7,320 nt of DNA from Lachnospiraceae bacterium (GCA_017958585.1 JAGDCK010000238.1:1-7320), one strand, 5' to 3'. Positions 1-6,614 are shown, counted from the first letter of the stretch. Notes: a model not told the origin generated them from the letters alone. A program made the numbers and translations.

Positions 1-947
1 ACTTTTTTGTAGGCCCTAAACTGCTCTTCCTCCGTCGGATAATCGTCAGACTCCAGATACAGAAACTCGCTTCTGAAAAGCCCGAGTCCTCCGGCGTCAT
101 TTTTAAGAACATTTGCCACATCGCCCACATTGCCGATATTGGCATAGAGATTTATCCGCCTGCCGTCTTTTGTCACATTGTCAAGACCTTTAAGTTCCTG
201 CAAGAGGGCAGCCTTTTCATCGTCGGCCTTTTTCTTTTTGACGTAGTCATCCAGTGTTTCCTCGTCAGGATCAATGATGAGTTTCCCCTCGTATCCGTCC
301 ACGATGCCCATCTTCCCGTTACAGTCCTCGGGAAAGTCCACGCCTATAAGGGATGGGATATTCATGGTCCTTGCAAGGATCGCCGTGTGAGAATTTGATG
401 ACCCGAATCTCGTCACAAAGGACAGGATAAGGGATCTTTCAAGCTGCACGGTCTCGCTGGGAGCCAGGTCGTCCGCCATCAGGATCACCGGCTCATCCTC
501 CGTAAATTCGCCTTCGCCGTTTCCCGACAAAATGCTTATGACCCTGTTACTGATGTCCTTTACGTCCGCACTCCTTGCTTTCATGTAATCATCATCCATG
601 GAGGCAAAGATCTCCGCGAAATTATCTCCTGTAACAGCCACGGCATATTCGGCATTTACTGCCTCTTCGGTGATCATATTTTCCACGGATTCCACGTAGT
701 CTAAATCATCAAGCATCAGCTGATGCACTTCAAAGATTTGGGCGTTATCCTCTCCCACTTCCTTAAGTGCCTTCTCGAAAAGAACCTTTAACTGGTCTTT
801 ACTCTTTTCTCTGGCGTCATTGAAACGCTTTTTTTCGGCTTCCGCGTCGCTTATGGACAAACGTTTTACTTTTTCATCCGCCTTTGCAAGCACATGTAAT
901 TTTCCTATGGCAATGCCGCCAAATACGCTTTTTCCGGTTACGATCAT
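1..947 (-). CDS. ptsI: PTS enzyme I (PEP-protein phosphotransferase), 3'-truncated by window edge
   Basis: Enzyme I is the cytoplasmic first step of the phosphotransferase system: it takes phosphate from phosphoenolpyruvate onto a histidine and passes it to HPr. The frame opens with MIVTGKSVFGGIAIGK and stays open for 315 codons to the left edge, so about the first 55% of a usual 540-580 residue protein is present. Residues ~25-145 form the helical HPr-binding part. The phosphohistidine motif is NSHTAILAR with His187. The PEP-binding barrel begins around residue 265, and GLGLFRSEFLY contains Arg292, equivalent to the PEP-binding Arg of E. coli enzyme I; PTEEEQFRAYK follows just before the cut. 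The ATG at 947 is chosen because AAGGAG (955-960) sits 7 bases upstream; a TTG immediately before it is too close to that site. It lies 20 bases after ptsH and is surely cotranscribed with it. The missing C-terminus prevents checking the catalytic Cys. Identification is very secure. Confidence 0.96.
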   Translation of the reverse strand, partial: MIVTGKSVFGGIAIGKLHVLAKADEKVKRLSISDAEAEKKRFNDAREKSKDQLKVLFEKALKEVGEDNAQIFEVHQLMLDDLDYVESVENMITEEAVNAEYAVAVTGDNFAEIFASMDDDYMKARSADVKDISNRVISILSGNGEGEFTEDEPVILMADDLAPSETVQLERSLILSFVTRFGSSNSHTAILARTMNIPSLIGVDFPEDCNGKMGIVDGYEGKLIIDPDEETLDDYVKKKKADDEKAALLQELKGLDNVTKDGRRINLYANIGNVGDVANVLKNDAGGLGLFRSEFLYLESDDYPTEEEQFRAYKK

Positions 948-967
948 CAACTTGCTCCTTTTTCTTT

Positions 968-1225
968 TTAAAGGTTTGCCTCAAGAAATGCTTTTAATTT
1001 GTCCGCAACTTCCTTTTCTCCGGCTCCGTCTACCTTTACGGTGATCTGCTCGCCGCTCTTTACTCCAAGGCTCATCACTCCAAGGATTCTCTTTGCATCA
1101 ACATCCTTGCCGTTCTTTCCGATGGTTACGGTTCCGTCAAATGCCGCTGCTTCCTTTACGAAAAGTCCTGCGGGGCGTGCATGGATTCCTGCGGGGTCCT
1201 TGATGGTATAGTTAAACTCTGTCAT
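968..1225 (-). CDS. ptsH: HPr phosphocarrier protein with Arg at the Ser46 position
   Basis: HPr is the small cytoplasmic carrier that takes phosphate from enzyme I and hands it to EIIA domains, here most likely FruA. The protein is 85 residues, the normal HPr length. The active-site motif is GIHARPAG with His15 in the canonical position and Arg17 beside it. The second conserved segment reads DAKRILGVMSLG; aligned without gaps to B. subtilis HPr (LKSIMGVMSLG), the regulatory Ser46 is replaced by Arg46 (codon AGA). HPr kinase could therefore not phosphorylate this copy at that site, and it should not act as the CcpA corepressor. The open frame extends upstream to 1327, inside the end of fruA. 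The ATG at 1225 is chosen because AGAGG lies about 8 bases upstream and the N-terminus then matches the family. It sits 62 bases after fruA and 20 before ptsI. The AT-rich gap to fruA might hold a weak internal promoter (TACTAT-like), which I do not call. Confidence 0.95.
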   Translation of the reverse strand: MTEFNYTIKDPAGIHARPAGLFVKEAAAFDGTVTIGKNGKDVDAKRILGVMSLGVKSGEQITVKVDGAGEKEVADKLKAFLEANL

Positions 1226-1287
1226 AATCTTTTCCTCTTTCTTTCTTAAAAAATAGTATTTACGGTTACATTTAAATAAAAAAAATA

Positions 1288-3186
1288 TCAATTTACTTTT
1301 TTCTTTAAGACTCCGAGCATAAAGCATCCGACCAGGGAACCGATGGCAAGTGCCAACAGATACAGCAAAGGATTTCCAATGGTGGGCACCACGAATATTC
1401 CACCGTGGGGTGCCATCAGAGTACAGTTAAATGCCATTGACAGGCCGCCTGCAACTGCTGCACCGATCACGCATGCAGGGATCACATGAAGAGGATCAGC
1501 TGCCGCAAACGGGATCGCGCCCTCGGTGATAAAGGATAATCCCATGATAAAGTTTGTGGGACCTGCCTTTCTCTCCTCCTCAGTGAATTTATTTTTGAAA
1601 AACAATGTTGCAAGGGCAATGGCGATGGGAGGAACCATACCTCCTATCATTACCGCTGCCATGATATTATAGTTTCCTGCTGCAATTGCTGCGATACCAA
1701 AAGCGTAAGCTGCCTTATTTATGGGACCGCCCATATCCACAGACATCATTCCCGCAAGAAGTATTCCAAGGATTACGACACTGGCACCGGTAAGACCGTT
1801 TAATCCGTTGTTGATGGCAGTATTGAGTGCACCGATTGGCGGCTCTATGCAGTAGATCATCAGGATTCCTTCGATCAGGATGCCAAATACGGGAATAAAC
1901 AGGATCGTCTTGATTCCGTCGATGGCGCTTGGAAGTTTGTCAAATATCTTCTTTAAGAGTAAAACAAGGTATCCTGCCAAAAATCCTGCCACCAACGCGC
2001 CCAGGAAACCACTGGTACCGTTTGCGGCAACCGCTCCACCTACAAATCCCACCGCAAGACCGGGTCTGTCGGCGATACTCATGGCGATAAATCCGGCCAG
2101 TATCGGAAGCATAAATCCAAAGCTTAATCCGCCTATATTTTTAAACAATGCCGCAGCCTGGGTGATGGATCCGAAGTTTGATCTCTCCTCCACCGATAAA
2201 GCATTTAAATCAACCGCAAAACCGTCGATCAAAAATGCTATGGCGATCAGGATTCCTCCGCCCACAACAAAGGGAAGCATGTGGGATACACCGTTCATCA
2301 GGTGCTTGTAGATCTTGTGACCGACGCTTTCTTTTGCCTCTTCCTTTGCTTCACTTGCAGCCTTCGCCTCTCCCGCTTTAAATACGGGAGCATTTCCGCT
2401 TACTATCTCATTTATTAGGACCTCAGGCTTATTAATGCCGTCAGCCACCTTTGTCTGGATCACGGGCTTACCGGCAAATCTATCCATGGGAACCTGGGTA
2501 TCGCTTGCAACGATTATTCCCACGCAGGCGGAGATCTCGCCAGCTGTCAGCACGTTCTTTGCACCTCCCGATCCTCTGGTCTCAACCTTTATCCTAAGGC
2601 CCATCTCCTTTGCTTTTTTCTCCAAAGCTTCAGCTGCCATATAGGTATGAGCGATTCCGGTGGGGCACCCTGTAACTGCAAGGATCAGACCGTCCTCTCC
2701 GATCTCAGCCTTTCCTTCCTCCGCATCCTTAATAGTCTCGGCCTTGTCAATTACATCAAGGAATTCTTCCACGCTGCGCGCTTTTCTCAGGTCCGTAGTA
2801 AATTTTTCGTCCATCAACAGGACAGACAGTTTACTAAGCACATCAAGATGCACATTGTCCGCGGAATTCGGTGCGGCGATCAAAAAGATCAGATTGACAT
2901 CCGCCCCGTCCAAAGACTCAAAGTCCACTCCATCCGGCAGGACCATGGCTGCAAGCCCCGGTGCTTTTACCGCATCGGATTTACAATGCGGGATCGCAAT
3001 GCCGTCGCCGATTCCGGTGGTACTTTCCTCTTCCCTTGCATAAACACCTGCTCTGTATTTTTCAACATCGTCGATCTTCCCGCTTTTTGCCATCAGATCA
3101 ACCATTTTGTCCAGAGCGGCTTTTTTGTCAGAGGCGATACCATTCAAATCAATACTTTCTGTTGCCAGTAAATCTCTGATTCTCAT
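1288..3186 (-). CDS. fruA: Fructose PTS permease, EIIABC in one chain
   Basis: This membrane permease imports fructose and phosphorylates it to fructose-1-phosphate using phosphate from HPr. The domain order in 632 residues is EIIA (about 1-150), EIIB (about 165-265), a charged Ala/Glu/Lys linker (270-290) and EIIC (about 290-630), the usual size and order for a Firmicute FruA. The EIIA phosphosite is His67 in DGIAIPHCKSDAVKAP. The EIIB phosphosite is Cys174 in AVTGCPTGIAHTYMAAEAL, characteristic of the fructose family. EIIC shows many hydrophobic segments and family motifs such as MSVDMGGPINKAAY (481-494), ITEGAIPFAAADPLHVIP (553-570) and MAPHGGIFVVP (591-601). The start ATG is one base after the fruK stop, with AGGAGG 8 bases upstream lying inside the last fruK codons, so the two genes are probably translationally coupled. 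Mannitol is a less likely substrate given the fruK partner. No truncation or missing catalytic residue is seen. Confidence 0.95.
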   Translation of the reverse strand: MRIRDLLATESIDLNGIASDKKAALDKMVDLMAKSGKIDDVEKYRAGVYAREEESTTGIGDGIAIPHCKSDAVKAPGLAAMVLPDGVDFESLDGADVNLIFLIAAPNSADNVHLDVLSKLSVLLMDEKFTTDLRKARSVEEFLDVIDKAETIKDAEEGKAEIGEDGLILAVTGCPTGIAHTYMAAEALEKKAKEMGLRIKVETRGSGGAKNVLTAGEISACVGIIVASDTQVPMDRFAGKPVIQTKVADGINKPEVLINEIVSGNAPVFKAGEAKAASEAKEEAKESVGHKIYKHLMNGVSHMLPFVVGGGILIAIAFLIDGFAVDLNALSVEERSNFGSITQAAALFKNIGGLSFGFMLPILAGFIAMSIADRPGLAVGFVGGAVAANGTSGFLGALVAGFLAGYLVLLLKKIFDKLPSAIDGIKTILFIPVFGILIEGILMIYCIEPPIGALNTAINNGLNGLTGASVVILGILLAGMMSVDMGGPINKAAYAFGIAAIAAGNYNIMAAVMIGGMVPPIAIALATLFFKNKFTEEERKAGPTNFIMGLSFITEGAIPFAAADPLHVIPACVIGAAVAGGLSMAFNCTLMAPHGGIFVVPTIGNPLLYLLALAIGSLVGCFMLGVLKKKVN

Positions 3187-3187
3187 C

Positions 3188-4099
3188 TCATAACCCTCCT
3201 ATTGTATTCAACAAAGCGGTCACTTCCGCCAAAGTTGCAAGTTCTTCGGAAAAAGCCGATGCACTGCCTGTGCAAAGTCCCATCTTGAAGGCTTTTTCGT
3301 AATCTTTGTATTTTAAATATCCGGTGATGAATCCGGCCACCATGGAGTCTCCCGCTCCAACGGAATTTACCACCTTTCCCTTTGGGGCCTCGCTCTCATA
3401 TACGCTTCCGTCCTCTGCCACCAGCACTCCGCCGTCTCCTGCCATGGATACAAGCACGTTTAAGGCTCCCATCTCCTGCATTTTTTTTGCATAGGTGATA
3501 ACGTCCTTTTTGTCTTTTATCTCCACACCGAAGATCTCACCAAGCTCGTGATTGTTTGGCTTTATGAGAAAGGGGTGGTATTTTAATACATTCACCAAAA
3601 GATCCTTTGTGGCATCTACGATTATCTTTAAATCCTTATGTTCCAGATACTTCATGATATCCATGTACATGGACTCAGGCATTACATCGGGAATACTTCC
3701 GGCCAAAACCAGTATGTCACCGTCTTTTAACCGGTCTAATCTCTCAAATAATTTGTCTATATCCTCCTTCAGGATCTTCGGACCCTGTCCGTTTATCTCC
3801 GACTCCTCGTCACTTCTTAGTTTTACATTGATCCTGGTAAGTCCTTCCTTTACTTCAATGAAATCGGAATTTATTCCCTTTTTTTTCATCAAAGAATCCA
3901 AAGCCTCTCCCGTAAAACCCGCTCTGAATCCCAGGGCTGTATTTTCAAGTCCCATGTTGTTTAATACCATTGAGACATTGACACCCTTACCCCCGGGAAA
4001 GATTATCTCTTTTACGGTCCGGTTGACCACTCCGAGTTTGAAATGGTTTACGCTCACTATATAGTCAAGTGACGGATTAAACGTTACGGTATAGATCAT
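3188..4099 (-). CDS. fruK: 1-phosphofructokinase (PfkB/ribokinase family)
   Basis: This cytoplasmic kinase converts fructose-1-phosphate, the product of FruA, to fructose-1,6-bisphosphate with ATP. The protein is 303 residues, typical for FruK. PfkB-family signatures are present: FNPSLDYIV near the N-terminus, GGKGVNVS (36-43), TRINVK (88-93) and KPNNHELGE (180-188). The C-terminal signature NSVGAGDSMVAGF contains the anion-hole GAGD and catalytic base Asp251. The start ATG at 4099 has AGGAG 7 bases upstream and gives the expected N-terminus MIYTVTFNPSLDYI. It is the first gene of the fruK-fruA-ptsH-ptsI run, preceded by a 477-base non-coding region; the usual DeoR-type fruR is not adjacent. 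Tagatose-6-phosphate kinase is a close relative, but the direct coupling to fruA makes 1-phosphofructokinase the clear choice. Confidence 0.94.
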   Translation of the reverse strand: MIYTVTFNPSLDYIVSVNHFKLGVVNRTVKEIIFPGGKGVNVSMVLNNMGLENTALGFRAGFTGEALDSLMKKKGINSDFIEVKEGLTRINVKLRSDEESEINGQGPKILKEDIDKLFERLDRLKDGDILVLAGSIPDVMPESMYMDIMKYLEHKDLKIIVDATKDLLVNVLKYHPFLIKPNNHELGEIFGVEIKDKKDVITYAKKMQEMGALNVLVSMAGDGGVLVAEDGSVYESEAPKGKVVNSVGAGDSMVAGFITGYLKYKDYEKAFKMGLCTGSASAFSEELATLAEVTALLNTIGGL

Positions 4100-4183
4100 A
4101 TCTTCTCTCCTCTGAGGTTCTTAGCTATGAGCTTATTGTCCTATTTGCTTATGGATTTACATAGTAAATATTTGCCCCACTGA

Positions 4184-4218
4184 CACGTATGAAACACGCT
4201 TCATGAATTTCATACGTG
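4184..4218. promoter_or_regulatory. Perfect 11-bp inverted repeat upstream of fruK, candidate operator
   Basis: CACGTATGAAA (4184-4194) and TTTCATACGTG (4208-4218) are perfect reverse complements separated by 13 bases. Inside the spacer lies the 8-bp palindrome TTCATGAA (4200-4207). The nearer arm ends about 85 bases before the fruK start codon, a sensible place for an operator or a leader hairpin of the fructose operon. The overlapping segment TGAAACACGCTTCA (4190-4203) resembles a catabolite-responsive element at 8 of 11 defined positions but lacks the central CG in register. No T-run follows on either strand, so a terminator is unlikely. I could not place a convincing -35/-10 pair nearby. 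The symmetry is seen directly; the regulatory role is inferred. Confidence 0.45.
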
Positions 4219-4233
4219 ATTAGCAGTCGCCAA

Positions 4234-4420
4234 ATGTCCGCCTGTGCAAGCTCGGCAGACTTTATATGTCCGCCTGTGCAAGCTCGGCAGCCATTATATA
4301 TCCGCCTGTGCAAGCTCGGCAGCCATTATATGTCCGCCTGCGCAAGCTCGGCAGACTTTATATGTTTGTCCGAGCATGCACGGCAACCTTTATATGTTTG
4401 TCCGAGCATGCACGGCAGCC
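4234..4420. repeat. Tandem array of a 32-bp repeat, about six copies in two subtypes
   Basis: Head-to-tail units of exactly 32 bases start at 4234, 4266, 4298, 4330, 4362 and 4394; the last is cut after 27 bases where it runs into other sequence. The first four units (type A) share the core TCCGCCTGTGCAAGCTCGGC, with single changes in units 3 and 4. The last two (type B) share TTTGTCCGAGCATGCACGGC. A and B match at 23 of 32 positions and keep the same spacing. Unit ends also vary in a mosaic way: ACTTTAT in units 1 and 4, CCATTAT in 2 and 3. The B core CCGAGCATGCACGG is nearly palindromic. The period is close to three turns of B-DNA, so identical positions would face the same side of the helix. 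There are no unique spacers, so it is not CRISPR. Function is unknown. Confidence 0.9.
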
Positions 4421-4435
4421 GCTCGGCTCGTTGCC
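4414..4435. repeat. GC-rich imperfect palindrome at the end of the repeat array
   Basis: AGCCG (4417-4421) and CGGCT (4424-4428) are reverse complements around a 2-base centre. They are nested inside a looser outer pair, GGC (4414-4416) and GCC (4433-4435). It overlaps the truncated sixth copy of the 32-bp repeat, so the last copy seems to have been joined to, or to have degenerated into, this structure. With a 2-base centre it is better seen as a DNA palindrome than as a stable RNA hairpin. Confidence 0.4.
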
Positions 4436-4446
4436 ATAACAGATAA

Positions 4447-4475
4447 ACGCGAGTAGCCATAAGGCCAGCTCGCGT
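4447..4475 (-). terminator. 7-bp inverted repeat downstream of the chemoreceptor gene, possible weak terminator
   Basis: ACGCGAG (4447-4453) and CTCGCGT (4469-4475) form a perfect 7-bp stem. The 15-base loop holds a smaller GCC/GGC stem (4456-4458 with 4463-4465). Read on the minus strand it lies about 100 bases after the stop codon of the chemoreceptor gene and is followed by TTTATCTGTT, only moderately T-rich. It may end the ridA-aroK-chemoreceptor transcript before the fructose operon. The weak T-tract and the distance keep confidence low; it may simply belong to the palindrome-rich repeat region. Confidence 0.3.
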
Positions 4476-4576
4476 CTATTATCTCCTGATACTTTAGGCC
4501 GATACTTTCACAGTTCTATTAGGATTTTTCGACATTGCAGATCATTAATTATTCTGTTTTCCATAGCGTAAGCTTA

Positions 4577-6037
4577 TCAGTTCAATGACTCCTTAAGCTT
4601 TGTAGCGGATTCATTGATATTTGCCAGGTAAGAATTCATGGTTTCCATGTTTTCCACATTCTTGTTGCTAAGTTCTGCAAGATTCTCGGTTGATGCACTG
4701 ACTTCCTCAGTGGTAGCCGACAGGTTAGTGATGGAATCCATGATAGTACCGTTTGCTTCAACTACTTCGCTTACAGTATTGGAAATATTTACAATGGACT
4801 TCATAAGTTCCACTACATTACTACGAACAGTCTCAAACTTCTCGCTGGTATCTCCGATCATTGCATTCTGCTCTTCAATACTGTCGGAAGATCTGTTCAT
4901 ATTGTCATTTGCAATATTCATATCATCGGAAAGCTTCTTGATGATATCGCTAATCTTTTCAGTGGAGGCCTTTGTCTCCTCGGAGAGTTTTCTGATCTCC
5001 TCAGCAACTACCGCAAAACCACGTCCCGCCTCACCGGCTCTTGCCGCCTCAATGGAAGCATTGAGTGCAAGGAGATTGGTCTGACTTGAAATGTTCATGA
5101 TGGAACCTGTGATCTCCTCAACCTCCACGATGCGGTTGCTAAGCTGCTTTGTGGCATCCTTTGTCAGCTCGTTGATCTTTGCGGTTTCCTCTGATTTTTC
5201 CTTTAATTCGGTAAGAAGCGCCACGCCCTCTTCGATAACCTTTGATGTCTCAAGGGAGGAGTCCTTCATTGCAGAAGCTTCTTCTCCGCTCTGTAAGAGT
5301 GAATCCTGGATCTTTGCGGTCATCTCGGTCTGGTTATTGATGGCTTCCGCTGTTGAATGCATAGCATTTGATATTTCTGAAGCCGTCTTATCACTGTGTT
5401 CGATGCTGTTGCCAAGATTCTTTATGATATCGTTTGCATCATCGATCTTTTGCAGGATAACTCCCGACTCACTGACAACGCTCTCTGCAATCTGTGCCTG
5501 GGCATCAGCCTGGCTCTTTAAGTGGGTAACGGTTTCCTCTTCCTGTCTCTCCATAAAGTTGGTGAGCGTTACACCTGCGATGGCAATAAATATCGAATAA
5601 ACCAGAAATACTGTTTCAACAAGACTGTCTTCCATATTTCCCGAGATCAATCTGTTAAAATAAAAGATCAAACTGATAGAAATATTAGCCACTCCCGCAA
5701 GGTTTGTAGCCTTTCTGTCCCTGTCGAGGATAACGATCATTACCAAAGGGAACATAATAATAATCAGATAAGGCTGTCTTGCTGTGAGATATAACAGCGC
5801 ATATCCTACTGCAAGTGTATACAGACATATCTTTTGGTACAGGACGCCATAACGCTTTGTTAAAATACAAAACAGAACAAATATGGCTACCAACACCAGA
5901 TATACTGTTCGGACCACTCCGATGACTGAACCGTTAATATAAATGGCAGATAAAATAATAAATACTATAAGAGTTGCAAATCTGAATACAAAATTAAATC
6001 TGGTCTTTTCGTATAAATGTCTCTGGTCGATATCCAT
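4577..6037 (-). CDS. Methyl-accepting chemotaxis protein with polytopic N-terminus and no HAMP domain
   Basis: Chemoreceptors of this family control the kinase CheA through CheW and are adapted by methylation. The first ~160 of 486 residues hold about six hydrophobic segments (roughly 18-38, 41-60, 67-85, 89-104, 114-130, 141-160) with only short loops, so there is no extracellular ligand-binding domain. A coiled coil starts straight after the last membrane helix at FMERQEEETV; no HAMP motif is visible between them. The hairpin tip signature is unmistakable: QTNLLALNASIEAARAGEAG followed by RGFAVVAEEIRKLSEET (319-355). A typical methylation-helix segment, SATTEEVSAST, lies at 440-450. No C-terminal CheR-tethering pentapeptide is seen; the chain ends KESLN. 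The ATG at 6037 has GGAGGG 6 bases upstream. It begins 50 bases after the aroK-like gene and may be cotranscribed. The ligand cannot be deduced; signals sensed within or near the membrane are an inference from topology. No other chemotaxis gene is in the window. Confidence 0.93.
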   Translation of the reverse strand: MDIDQRHLYEKTRFNFVFRFATLIVFIILSAIYINGSVIGVVRTVYLVLVAIFVLFCILTKRYGVLYQKICLYTLAVGYALLYLTARQPYLIIIMFPLVMIVILDRDRKATNLAGVANISISLIFYFNRLISGNMEDSLVETVFLVYSIFIAIAGVTLTNFMERQEEETVTHLKSQADAQAQIAESVVSESGVILQKIDDANDIIKNLGNSIEHSDKTASEISNAMHSTAEAINNQTEMTAKIQDSLLQSGEEASAMKDSSLETSKVIEEGVALLTELKEKSEETAKINELTKDATKQLSNRIVEVEEITGSIMNISSQTNLLALNASIEAARAGEAGRGFAVVAEEIRKLSEETKASTEKISDIIKKLSDDMNIANDNMNRSSDSIEEQNAMIGDTSEKFETVRSNVVELMKSIVNISNTVSEVVEANGTIMDSITNLSATTEEVSASTENLAELSNKNVENMETMNSYLANINESATKLKESLN

Positions 6038-6087
6038 ATATAGCCCTCCGTCATCATAAAAAAATCACTACAAATAAACGTAAAAAC

Positions 6088-6609
6088 CTATAATATACTT
6101 ATAACATTTTCTACCACTTCACGCAAGGTTTTGTCTAAACATTTCACGGTTTTATCTGAAAATTTTTCATATAAAGGAACTCTTTCCTCATATAATTCCT
6201 TCAATGTCTGCCCGGGACGCAGAGTCACACCCCTGGCAGTCAGATCACCGAGTCTATCCTCTACCTCCTCAAAAGGCAGTTCCAGATATACCACAGTTCC
6301 AATCTCTTTAAAGTGCTCCATGGCTTTGGTTCCATATACTGCGCTTCCGCCCGTGGCGATAACAGCCTTATGAAGATCCAGAGAAGAATTGACTTCGTTT
6401 TCCATATTTAAAAATCCATCTATCCCATTCTCCTCGATAAGCTCATGAAGAAGTTTTTGATATCTGTCCTGTATCACCAGATCCGAATCAACGAACCTGT
6501 ATCCAAGCTTTTTGGCAAGAACTACACCAACAGTACTCTTTCCGGCTCCGGGCATACCTATAAGTATGATATTGTCCTTAGACTTTTCCAATTCCACTCT
6601 CCCGATCAA
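6088..6609 (-). CDS. aroK: Shikimate kinase-like P-loop kinase, divergent substrate site
   Basis: Shikimate kinase phosphorylates shikimate at the 3-hydroxyl in the chorismate pathway. This 173-residue protein has the family fold signature: Walker A GMPGAGKST (18-26), the DxD pair DSD (41-43), lid region RGVTLRPGQ (126-134) and ERVPLYEKFSD (142-152). Two conserved substrate-site features differ. The FRxxE motif reads FLNME, so the shikimate-binding Arg is Leu67 while Glu70 is kept, and the GGG loop reads GGS (87-89). It may thus be a diverged shikimate kinase or a relative with another substrate; no other aromatic pathway gene is nearby. The start is TTG at 6609 with GAAGGA (6615-6620) 5 bases upstream. 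A second TTG at residue 7, with GGGAG about 7 bases before it, would also be possible and would bring the N-terminus closer to the P-loop. It follows ridA by 42 bases. The fold assignment is firm, the substrate less so. Confidence 0.85.
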   Translation of the reverse strand: MIGRVELEKSKDNIILIGMPGAGKSTVGVVLAKKLGYRFVDSDLVIQDRYQKLLHELIEENGIDGFLNMENEVNSSLDLHKAVIATGGSAVYGTKAMEHFKEIGTVVYLELPFEEVEDRLGDLTARGVTLRPGQTLKELYEERVPLYEKFSDKTVKCLDKTLREVVENVISIL

Positions 6610-6614
6610 TTTAT

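Noticed and set aside
1226..1327. N-terminal extension of HPr to 119 residues
   Set aside because: The extra residues overlap the fruA 3' end and do not resemble HPr. The ATG at 1225 has a ribosome binding site and gives the normal 85-residue length with His at position 15.
2647..3171. Long plus-strand open frames opposite fruA, fruK and the chemoreceptor gene
   Set aside because: They are shadows of strongly supported minus-strand genes, lack ribosome binding sites and show no recognisable domains.
4190..4203. Catabolite-responsive element (cre)
   Set aside because: Only 8 of 11 defined positions match and the central CG is out of register; the surrounding 11-bp inverted repeat explains the partial symmetry better.
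4234..4420. CRISPR array
   Set aside because: Units touch each other with no unique spacers, they diverge into two subtypes, and no cas gene is present.
4216..4456. Open plus-strand frames across the repeat array encoding cysteine-rich repeated peptides (CASSADFIC-like)
   Set aside because: The 32-base period is not a multiple of three, so the repeat cycles through all frames and several overlapping frames are open together. There is no ribosome binding site and no family resemblance; it is a by-product of the DNA repeat.
4498..4504. GCCGATA on the plus strand, resembling a sigma-D (flagellar) -10 element
   Set aside because: The required TAAA 15 bases upstream is TTAT, and it points away from the chemoreceptor gene into non-coding DNA.
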